Part shown: positions 1 to 6,551 of the stretch, piece after piece
How the letters are laid out: each line of letters begins with the position of its first letter
Numbering within the stretch: position 1 is the stretch's first letter
From: Verrucomicrobiota bacterium
GTDB lineage: Bacteria > Verrucomicrobiota > Verrucomicrobiia > Limisphaerales > UBA1100
Direction of reading: 5' to 3'
NCBI GenBank assembly: GCA_028872645.1
Contig: JAPKDK010000124.1
Coordinates: 1 to 8,093, forward strand
DNA: 8,093 nucleotides
Notes under the pieces: generated by a model
Told to the model about the DNA's origin: nothing
Database searches by the model: none
What the model saw: the letters and a program-made list of their open reading frames with translations, nothing else
Program-made: the position numbers and the translations under genes

Positions 1-175
1 GCTCGAAATAACCGCCTCGCTTGGGCATTCCCTTGGTTACCGGTGTCCATTTCACCCGCGACATAATGCGGGCGTAGTCGACGGATTTCGTCTGCCACGA
101 GTCTGCATCCCCCGCACCAATCGGCAGGGTGGTTAGACCGAGCGCCAATATCATTATCAAGCGGAGTAGCCTCAT
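1..175 (-). CDS. Exported protein of unknown function, 5' part only (cut by left edge)
   Basis: An uninterrupted frame of 58 codons runs off the left edge, so only the N-terminus is visible. It starts with a clear Sec-type signal peptide: basic MRLLR, a hydrophobic core from LIMILALGL to about LPIG, and a likely cleavage site near Ala21-Gly22-Asp23. The mature part begins polar (DADSWQTKSVDYARIMSRV) and continues through KWTPVTKGMPKRGGYFE. I do not recognise the family. Start choice: ATG at 175 puts the hydrophobic core right after a short basic stretch. In-frame ATGs at 205 and 211 would add 10 or 12 residues (beginning MRMLLNC) and are possible, and none has a Shine-Dalgarno sequence. It lies 60 bp after the stop codon of the ThuA/cytochrome gene on the same strand, so it may be the last visible member of that transcription unit. 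Export is well supported; function is unknown. Confidence 0.72.
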   Translation of the reverse strand, partial: MRLLRLIMILALGLTTLPIGAGDADSWQTKSVDYARIMSRVKWTPVTKGMPKRGGYFE

Positions 176-235
176 GTGCAGGTCGCTACGGCAGTTTAGT
201 AACATACGCATAAAATGCACCAATGGATTTGCTGC

Positions 236-3200
236 TTAATTTTTCTTCCCTTTCAAGGTCAGTAGGTAAGCCATCACATCGGCCAATTCCTGATCATTCA
301 ATAAAATATTCATGGGCGGCATGGGGCTTGCCCCCAGTTTATCAAAGCCTTCAGCCAGTTCAGCTGTAGGGTTCACAAGCGAGCGCTTGATGTAGTCCGC
401 ATCCTTGCGCGAAGCAATACCGTCCAATGCTGGTCCCACAATGCCGCCTTTGCCATCCACCTTGTGGCAGCGGATGCAACCGGCGACCAGGTGCGTATTA
501 AAGATGTTTTTGCCGGCAGCTGCAGTGGCCTTAATGGCGTCTTTACTCTTTTCCTTATAGATCGGCTCGATCTCCACCAGTGAAACATCATCCCACCAAG
601 CTGTGCCACTGGATTGGCCCCAACCGCCGTAGAGACAGTTTACAGTCACCTCACGATCCTGCTCATTCTTGAATTCGGTTTCCACTTTCACCCAGCCAGA
701 GGTCTTCTTCACTCCCTTAGTTTTTGCGGCGTGCTGCAATTCATGCACACTCAGAAGAGCGCCGTTGCCGGTTCCTTGCAGATTGTCTGTTCGCACCCAA
801 GCACTCATCACATATTTGCGGCCGGCTTTGAGGCGAACGCGGGCAAACAGGCTGGAGTCATGCCGGGTATCGGCACTGATGCGTAGGGAGTTCTTGCCGC
901 TCTTAACAAATTCCTTACGCGTTTCAATGGCGTGCTTCAGGTCCGGATTGCGTCGACTGTAGGTGCGCTCGCTCCAGTTGGTGGGCAGTTTGTTTCCACC
1001 GACCTCTTCAAAGGAAGCGTTGGGTAGTAGATTCGGCCCGCGTTTGTAGCCCACGATATTCATCTCAGCTGCGCCAGTAGCTTGCAGTGCCAATCGCAGC
1101 CATTCGTCCTTGGCGTTCTCGGGCAGCTTCATTAGTAGCGAAGCAGTTTTCTTGTTGGCATCACTCTCGGGCAAAGCGGCGAGCTTGGTGAAGGCAACCA
1201 GTCGCACCTGCAAATCCTTGTCCGCCAAGGTGGCGCTGTCATAGAGCATCTGCGCGCTGACCTTGTCCGCCCCCAGCGCGCGAATGGCATTGCGACGAAG
1301 GGCGGGTTCTGGACTGATGAGTGCAGCGGTATGCGTCTTGGTATCCAATGCGCCAATACCCGAAAGCGTCCACAATGCATGAATGGCTCCATGTCCGCCC
1401 TTGGTTGCGAGTGTTTTGAGTGCCGGGATGGCATCGGTCCGTTTGCCGTCCACCAGCAAACGTTGAGCGGTTTGACGCCAGAAAAGATTGTCGTGGCCAA
1501 GCGCGGTGACGAGTTGCTTTGAGTTGCCGATTTTGGGTGCCTTGGAATCATGTTCCTCATACACCACGCGGTAGATACGACCGTGTTGACGGTCGCGGTT
1601 GGGGTTGATGTGCGCGTTGCCTCGGCCGGTCTTCGCATCGTACCCAGCCCGGCCCTTGTTGGGTGTGGGGTTGTGCTGAATAATGAAATTATACCAGTCG
1701 GCCACCCACATATTTCCATCGGGGCCTACTTCGGCGACGATAGGCGAAAACCATTCATCGGCACTGGCAACAAAGCTGAAAGCATTGATGGCTTCATAGC
1801 CGGCGTCCTTTTGCTGTATGTCATACATGCCCAAGAGGTTCCCGGTGGGGCCGCAGATAAATGCGCGCCGATCACGCCAGCTTTTTGGAAAACCGGATGA
1901 AGTGGCAAAGGAGTGGCCGCAGCCGGCAGTGTAGGCATTAAAGGCATCGACCTGCCGGATATTGGGAGTGATGGGATAAAAGCGCGGGGTGCTGGCAATC
2001 ATCTTGGCGCTCATGGCACGATTGGCACCATATACGGTGGCAGGGATGCCGCCAAAGAAAGTAGGGTTGTTATTGGCGGTAGAACCGAAGACATCACCCG
2101 CTTCGTTGAAACCGACCCCCCAGGTGTTGTTATTAAACTGGTGAAGGAATTCGATATCCGATCCATCGGATTTGAAACGAAACACGCCCATGCCGAAGTT
2201 GTGTTTTTTCCCGTTAACCTCGCCGTTGAAACGTGAATAGCCAACGGTGCCATAGATCCAGTTGTCAAAGCCGTAGCGCAGGTTGCTCGGGCCCGCGTGC
2301 GTATCGCCCACGCCGAATCCCTTGAACAGGACCTCGCGCACATCCGCCTTATCGTCGCCGTCGGTGTCCTTGAAAAAAAGAAACTCCGGCGCGTGCGCCA
2401 CGATGATGCCGCCGCGCGCGAAGGTGAACGACGTGGGGATGTTCAACCCGTCGGCAAAGACTTTTACTTTATCACATTTGCCGTCGCCATCGGTGTCCTC
2501 CAGAATCTTGATGCTGTCGTTACCCTTGCGGCCTTCCTTGATCTCGTTGGGGTAATCCACGCTCTCGGCCACCCACAAGCGCCCGCGTTCATCCCACTGC
2601 ATATAAATGGGATTCACGATCTGTGGCTCAGCCGCAAAGAGTTCCAAGCGGAAACCCACAGGCGCCTGCGTGTACTTCATGCTTTCGGTGGCTGATAACG
2701 GCAACTGGTAGGGCAAGGGCTCAGGTCGTTTTTCATAATTAGGAATGTTATCGCGCTTCACGTATTTGAGGGGTGCACGGCTTTCCAGAAACGCATGGTA
2801 TCGGGTTTGTACTGATTCGCCAGCCGCCCACAGGATTCCGCTTTTAAGGAGTTGATGAAAACCGGCGTGACTCCAAACGCGCGCGTCGTGGCCCGAAGCC
2901 GTGTAAAAAACACGCCCCTTACCTTGTGTGCGCACCCACGTCCACGGTTCGGGCTTGGTGTGTGGGTCGCCTTTCATCGCATCACGCACCATCAGGACTT
3001 TGCGGTTTTTGGGATTGTGGTTGGTATGAAAGTACGTCTCATCCCACGCCTCAAATGCTTTAACGTCCTTCATGGCCGGATGTTTGGTATCGGTCACCCG
3101 CGCACTGAAAATGGCTCCCTGATGACTTTTGAAGCGTCCACCCACCAACTGATCAAAGCCCGGTTCATTACCGAAACACCAGCTGGCACAGTGCACCGGC

Positions 3201-3520
3201 ACAAACCCACCACCGTTCTCCACAAAGCTCTTCAGATTCTTCCACTGGTTAGGTTTAATGGTGCCGTGATTGGCGTAGAGCAGCAGCACATCAAACTTGC
3301 CGAGATACTTTGCGTCCCCCAGCGCCTCTTCTACGCTCGTGGTGTAATCAAAATAAATCGCATCGCGTCCCAGCGCCTTGGCGATCAACGGGTAATACTC
3401 GTTGGAAGGATGGTGTTTCGAGTTGTGACCGAGAAACAGCACGCGAATGGGGCCATCACTCGCTTGAGCAAATACAAGGCTCAAGAGGAACAAGAAGGGC
3501 AGTAGGATACGGGTTTTCAT
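236..3520 (-). CDS. Secreted ThuA-like / PVC-type heme-binding propeller / cytochrome c fusion
   Basis: A protein of 1094 residues with several domains in order. A signal peptide covers about 1-20 (MKTRILLPFLFLLSLVFAQA). A ThuA-like, glutamine-amidotransferase-fold domain covers about 25-235, with GGGFVPVHCASWCF at 103-116. A PVC-type beta-propeller (putative membrane-bound dehydrogenase family, TIGR02604-like) covers about 280-655, with calcium-loop-like DTDGDGKCD at 342-350 and DTDGDDKAD at 385-393. HEAT-like helices cover about 665-815. A carbohydrate-binding-like jelly roll resembling CBM4/9 covers about 828-986 (from NLLPNASFEE to TAWWDDVSLVEI). A cytochrome c domain covers about 1000-1094, with heme site C1015-I-R-C1018-H1019 and likely distal methionine in M1067-P-P-M1070. 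The family is common in Planctomycetes and Verrucomicrobia but mostly uncharacterised biochemically. ThuA is linked to 3-keto-disaccharide formation in rhizobia, so a sugar-oxidising role with electron transfer to the heme is plausible inference. Start: ATG at 3520 precedes the signal peptide directly. A TTG at 3562 would add 14 polar residues and is less likely. No Shine-Dalgarno is visible. The gene follows the sulfatase by 105 bp. Confidence 0.93.
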   Translation of the reverse strand: MKTRILLPFLFLLSLVFAQASDGPIRVLFLGHNSKHHPSNEYYPLIAKALGRDAIYFDYTTSVEEALGDAKYLGKFDVLLLYANHGTIKPNQWKNLKSFVENGGGFVPVHCASWCFGNEPGFDQLVGGRFKSHQGAIFSARVTDTKHPAMKDVKAFEAWDETYFHTNHNPKNRKVLMVRDAMKGDPHTKPEPWTWVRTQGKGRVFYTASGHDARVWSHAGFHQLLKSGILWAAGESVQTRYHAFLESRAPLKYVKRDNIPNYEKRPEPLPYQLPLSATESMKYTQAPVGFRLELFAAEPQIVNPIYMQWDERGRLWVAESVDYPNEIKEGRKGNDSIKILEDTDGDGKCDKVKVFADGLNIPTSFTFARGGIIVAHAPEFLFFKDTDGDDKADVREVLFKGFGVGDTHAGPSNLRYGFDNWIYGTVGYSRFNGEVNGKKHNFGMGVFRFKSDGSDIEFLHQFNNNTWGVGFNEAGDVFGSTANNNPTFFGGIPATVYGANRAMSAKMIASTPRFYPITPNIRQVDAFNAYTAGCGHSFATSSGFPKSWRDRRAFICGPTGNLLGMYDIQQKDAGYEAINAFSFVASADEWFSPIVAEVGPDGNMWVADWYNFIIQHNPTPNKGRAGYDAKTGRGNAHINPNRDRQHGRIYRVVYEEHDSKAPKIGNSKQLVTALGHDNLFWRQTAQRLLVDGKRTDAIPALKTLATKGGHGAIHALWTLSGIGALDTKTHTAALISPEPALRRNAIRALGADKVSAQMLYDSATLADKDLQVRLVAFTKLAALPESDANKKTASLLMKLPENAKDEWLRLALQATGAAEMNIVGYKRGPNLLPNASFEEVGGNKLPTNWSERTYSRRNPDLKHAIETRKEFVKSGKNSLRISADTRHDSSLFARVRLKAGRKYVMSAWVRTDNLQGTGNGALLSVHELQHAAKTKGVKKTSGWVKVETEFKNEQDREVTVNCLYGGWGQSSGTAWWDDVSLVEIEPIYKEKSKDAIKATAAAGKNIFNTHLVAGCIRCHKVDGKGGIVGPALDGIASRKDADYIKRSLVNPTAELAEGFDKLGASPMPPMNILLNDQELADVMAYLLTLKGKKN

Positions 3521-3533
3521 TTGGTGTGGGATA

Positions 3534-3562
3534 AGTTTAAGGCAAGGGTTGCTGCGGGACAA
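3534..3562 (-). promoter_or_regulatory. Candidate promoter for the ThuA/cytochrome gene
   Basis: On the minus strand TTGTCC (3562-3557) is separated by 17 bp from TAAACT (3539-3534). Each hexamer matches the sigma-70 consensus at 4 of 6 positions. Transcription from here would start only about 5-10 bases before the ATG at 3520, giving an almost leaderless message, which fits the missing Shine-Dalgarno. The match is weak and could be chance. The gene could instead be read from the sulfatase upstream. Confidence 0.25.
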
Positions 3563-3578
3563 TACGTTTGATGATCAT

Positions 3579-3623
3579 TCATCTGTGCTATCACTCCCGT
3601 CGGTGGAGAATCTGGACAGATGA
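3579..3623. repeat. Inverted repeat between the sulfatase and ThuA genes
   Basis: TCATCTGT (3579-3586) and ACAGATGA (3616-3623) are perfect 8-bp inverted arms around a 29-bp spacer. The spacer contains a small nested CTCC/GGAG pair (3594-3597 and 3605-3608). The element starts 3 bp after the sulfatase stop codon in the direction of transcription, so it could form an RNA hairpin that attenuates readthrough or protects the 3' end. No T-run follows on the minus strand, so it is not a canonical rho-independent terminator. Confidence 0.3.
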
Positions 3624-3625
3624 TT

Positions 3626-5080
3626 TTACTTCTTGTTGCGCACTGGGTTGGCGTTTGTTTTTGGGAGCCACTTGGCAAGTCGCTCTTTCACGCCGGCCAG
3701 CTCAGGCTTGCCGGCGAGGTTGGTGAATTCGTCGGGGTCGGTTTGGTGATCGTAAAGCTGCTCATCACCGTTGGGGTGGCGGATGTAACGGTAGCGCTGG
3801 CTCCGCGCGGCGTGGTTGCCCTTGCCCCAAGTGGTGATCGTGGGGCGATCCCATTTGGCCTTCGGATTCTTTAATAGCGGCACGAGGCTCACGCCATCGA
3901 GATCGTTGCGCTTGGGCAAGCCGCAGAGTTCATTGAGAGTGGGATACACATCGAGAAGGTTCACCGGCTGGTCGCATACTGTTCCGGCCTTGGTGATGCC
4001 GGGTGCAATAATCATCAGTGGAACGCGCGTGGCTTCCTCAAAGAGCGTGAATTTCTCCCACTGCTGCTTCTCGCCGATGTGCATTCCGTGGTCGGACCAC
4101 AGCACAATGATAGTGTTCTTTGCATGCGGGCCAGCATCCAACGCATCCAGCAGTCGCCCCACTTGCGCATCGGCAAAACTGATGGAGGCGAGATAGCCGC
4201 GTACTGCGCCTCGCCACTCGTCGTTTTTCAAAATCCATTCATGCCACTTTTTGCGGATTCCGGATTGTCCGGGCTTGGGCACATCCTCCAGATCGTTCTT
4301 TTTGATCTTGGGCAGGAAAACCTCCTTCTTTGGATAGAGCGCAAAATATTTTTTGGGCGCGTACCATGGAATGTGCGGCCGGAAAATGCCGACCGCATGA
4401 AAGAAAGGCTGTTTGTGCGGCTTTCTCAATTCGCCTGCTGCCCAATCAACCACCTTGTGATCGGCCGTGCCGCTTTCAGATTGCGAATCAGGAGCCCAGT
4501 CGAAGAAATGTGGTGGCCGGCCCTCACTGCTTTTGCCGAGGGCAATGGGCTTGGAATAAAGATACCCATTTGTGCCGCGCTTGGCTTGGGTCCCCTTGGG
4601 CCATTGGGGATCGGGCATGGGTGAATCGGCCGAGGGCCAGTAGTGATCCCACAGCTTTGCTTCATTCTGTTGCTTGCCGTAGCCACCGGTGATCCACGAA
4701 AGCGCATGGAAAATTTTCCCGCCACCGTAAGCCTCATAACCGCCGGCACGGAAATGTTCTGGCAAAGTCACCGCCTTTTCCAGCCGCGGACTACGGCGCC
4801 AATCCTGCCCATTGTTATAGACTCCTGAGGAAGACGGCGCCACCCCGGTCATGATTGCCACGCGCGAGGGATTGCAGGCCGGCGCGGCACAGTGCGCGTT
4901 GGTAAAAAGCATCCCACGCTTGGCCAGCCGATCAAAATTTGGCGTATGCACTCCCTTGCGCCCACCCATGCAATTGACCCAGTCATTGAGATCGTCAACC
5001 GCGATAAAGAGCACATTGGGGCGTTCGTTACACAACGCCAATTGGCCCAGTAAAAGAACTATACCTGTAACAATACGCAT
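3626..5080 (-). CDS. Secreted type I sulfatase, iduronate-2-sulfatase-like
   Basis: A complete 484-residue sulfatase that should hydrolyse sulfate esters on carbohydrate after export. A signal peptide is visible at about 1-18 (MRIVTGIVLLLGQLALCN); Cys17 does not sit in a good lipobox, so a plain signal peptide is likelier than a lipoprotein. The catalytic set is complete: metal ligands D29 and D30 (AVDDLND), the formylglycine cysteine C69 in C-N-P-S-R with R73, K122 and H125 (GGGKIFH), H236 (FRPHIPW), D330 and H331 (SDHGMHIGE), and K343. The order and spacing match human iduronate-2-sulfatase, which places it in that branch of family S1 (probably SulfAtlas S1_7). The true substrate in this bacterium is unknown and could be any sulfated glycan. 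Activity needs a formylglycine-generating enzyme or anSME, and neither is in the window. ATG at 5080 is the start before the signal peptide; no Shine-Dalgarno is seen. It lies 63 bp after the transporter, probably in one unit with it. Confidence 0.94.
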   Translation of the reverse strand: MRIVTGIVLLLGQLALCNERPNVLFIAVDDLNDWVNCMGGRKGVHTPNFDRLAKRGMLFTNAHCAAPACNPSRVAIMTGVAPSSSGVYNNGQDWRRSPRLEKAVTLPEHFRAGGYEAYGGGKIFHALSWITGGYGKQQNEAKLWDHYWPSADSPMPDPQWPKGTQAKRGTNGYLYSKPIALGKSSEGRPPHFFDWAPDSQSESGTADHKVVDWAAGELRKPHKQPFFHAVGIFRPHIPWYAPKKYFALYPKKEVFLPKIKKNDLEDVPKPGQSGIRKKWHEWILKNDEWRGAVRGYLASISFADAQVGRLLDALDAGPHAKNTIIVLWSDHGMHIGEKQQWEKFTLFEEATRVPLMIIAPGITKAGTVCDQPVNLLDVYPTLNELCGLPKRNDLDGVSLVPLLKNPKAKWDRPTITTWGKGNHAARSQRYRYIRHPNGDEQLYDHQTDPDEFTNLAGKPELAGVKERLAKWLPKTNANPVRNKK

Positions 5081-5143
5081 ATCGTGGAGAGCTCAAGGCT
5101 AGGCTATTGGGATTGGGTAGACAATGGTGGAAGTAGCGTTGAC

Positions 5144-6451
5144 TCACCCTGATTCACCGAGTTCACGGCGGGTTTCTCCAACATCGATCTTCTTTAAAAG
5201 CAAGAGGAAGGCGATTTGCGCAATCCCGGCTCCAAGATAAATCGTGGTGTAATCCGGAGAATCACCCATCTCACCGGCTAATTTGATGCCTGCTATACCG
5301 GAAACATTCAACAAAGCCATGTAAGTTGTAAACTGGGTTCCTGCTATCACCGGCCAACTGACACTCATAAAAATAGAAAAAAGTGAAACTGTCATTATCC
5401 CGATCGAAAACTGTTCGGCGAAGATGAAACCCAAGGCAAGGGTTCGATTGCCCCAGTGTTGCTCCATCATCGAGAAGGCGATCCAAACAATTCCGAGCAC
5501 AACGGTTGCCGTGCCGGCAGTTCGTTTGGCCGTGAATCTATCAGCCAACAAACCACCCAATAAGGAACCGCCCAAGGCGAAAAAGTATCCTCCGCCCGTA
5601 ATCCACTTGGAGTAAGCCTCCATTGACCAGCCAAGTTCCTGAATGAAAAGGGGTTTAGATATAATTGAAATCGTATACTGGCCGACCATGATGATAAGTG
5701 CCAGTGCAGCAGCTAACAGGGTCGAAGGTAGGGAAAAGGCCTTACGGAAGGATTTGAATAATGCGCCGGCTGATGCAGTGGCTGCTTCGACGGCGGGAGT
5801 CGTGGTCTGCTTGAGTTTTTCCAGTGGGTTCCAAGGAAATAGCCTTTCTCCCTCGCGTTCACGCAGGAACAAAGGGGCCATCATTACAATGATCATTATG
5901 ATGGCCTGTAATGAAATGGCGAGATGCAGCCCGTGTCTGGCCGTAAGCACACCCATCACGGCTCCTCCAATAATAGAACCGAGATAAGCTGCTGCACGCA
6001 TGAATCCATTAGCTTTGCCTCTTTCATTTTCTGGCAACAGATCCACTGCCAATGCATCCACCGAGACATCCTGAAGAGAGGCGAATACGTTGTGGATGGC
6101 AATTATCCAGAGAAGAGTGGTCATGACCTTGGCAGGCTCAGGCAGGAGCAAAATTGAAAGAAGCGTTATGGTCATCATTGATTGAGCAAAGAGGATCCAT
6201 AACCGCCGCCGCCCCATGGCTAAAAAATGGAAATCGAATCGGTCAATAATCGGTCCCCAGATGAATTTAAATGTCCACGGTAATTGAGCCATAAATGTAA
6301 TTCCCGCTATCTCTTTGACTCCGTAGCCTTTGGTGGCAAGAAAGGTGACTAAGGTTCCCGTTACGAACCCATATGGCATGCCCTGTGCCAAGTACATCAA
6401 ACAGAGCGTCATCAGCCGCAGGCGCGGGGAGTTTTCCAAGGCGGGTGTCAC
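5144..6451 (-). CDS. Major facilitator transporter, AmpG/PAT-like
   Basis: A 435-residue inner-membrane protein with about 12 hydrophobic segments in two halves, joined by a polar, probably cytoplasmic loop at about 197-240. It resembles the PAT/AmpG branch of the major facilitator superfamily: LAQGMPYGF at 21-29, LPWTFKFIWGPIIDRF at 57-72, GRRRLW at 80-85, a conserved stretch at 127-149 beginning QDVSVDALAVDLLPENERGK, and AGTQFTTYMALLNVSG at 370-385. AmpG imports anhydromuropeptides in Gram-negatives, but this branch also includes many transporters of unknown substrate, and the gene neighbours do not suggest peptidoglycan recycling. The GTG start at 6451 gives MTPALENSPRLRLM; ATG at 6412 begins right at the first membrane segment and is a possible alternative. 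It is divergent from the hydroxyproline genes and co-directional with the sulfatase. G+C is clearly below its neighbours (about 45% in six sampled 60-base lines, against about 62% in the epimerase). The family call is firm; the substrate is unknown. Confidence 0.88.
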   Translation of the reverse strand: MTPALENSPRLRLMTLCLMYLAQGMPYGFVTGTLVTFLATKGYGVKEIAGITFMAQLPWTFKFIWGPIIDRFDFHFLAMGRRRLWILFAQSMMTITLLSILLLPEPAKVMTTLLWIIAIHNVFASLQDVSVDALAVDLLPENERGKANGFMRAAAYLGSIIGGAVMGVLTARHGLHLAISLQAIIMIIVMMAPLFLREREGERLFPWNPLEKLKQTTTPAVEAATASAGALFKSFRKAFSLPSTLLAAALALIIMVGQYTISIISKPLFIQELGWSMEAYSKWITGGGYFFALGGSLLGGLLADRFTAKRTAGTATVVLGIVWIAFSMMEQHWGNRTLALGFIFAEQFSIGIMTVSLFSIFMSVSWPVIAGTQFTTYMALLNVSGIAGIKLAGEMGDSPDYTTIYLGAGIAQIAFLLLLKKIDVGETRRELGESG

Positions 6452-6499
6452 AGCAGCCCGCAGGGTTGCGCACTACACCGTTTGTGGCCAAGTCATTTC

Positions 6500-6521
6500 G
6501 TACTGTCCATTTGGCAAGTAC
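6500..6521. promoter_or_regulatory. Imperfect palindrome in divergent promoter region, candidate operator
   Basis: Arms GTACTGTCC (6500-6508) and GGCAAGTAC (6513-6521) flank ATTT and pair at 7 of 9 positions, with the outer five perfect. The element lies centrally between the divergent starts of the transporter (6451) and the epimerase (6552). It also overlaps TACATT (6519-6524), a weak -10-like hexamer for the plus strand. Size and position suit a dimeric repressor controlling both directions. No regulator gene is in the window, and a chance palindrome cannot be excluded. Confidence 0.3.
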
Positions 6522-6551
6522 ATTCGTAAGCTCCCCCTCCGTTCCATTCCC

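Noticed and set aside
1132..1719. Minus-strand frame of about 195 codons inside the ThuA/cytochrome gene
   Set aside because: It is a frame-shifted reading of the propeller and HEAT regions. The main frame stays open for 1094 codons with intact domains, so there is no evidence for a real overlapping gene or frameshift.
2852..3505. Plus-strand open frame of about 217 codons opposite the ThuA domain
   Set aside because: It has no recognisable motif and lies entirely antisense to a coding region with strong domain evidence.
3571..3578. ATGATCAT 8-bp palindrome in the sulfatase-ThuA gap
   Set aside because: Such short perfect palindromes are expected by chance, and nothing around it supports a site.
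5096..5124. TTGTCT-N17-TAGCCT as a promoter for the sulfatase on the minus strand
   Set aside because: The -35-like part resembles that before the ThuA gene, but the -10-like part matches only 3 of 6 consensus bases, too weak to annotate.
6330..6551. N-terminal extension of the epimerase by 74 codons
   Set aside because: The extra residues are basic, unlike anything in the family, and overlap the transporter's start region on the other strand. The conserved N-terminus begins at ATG 6552.
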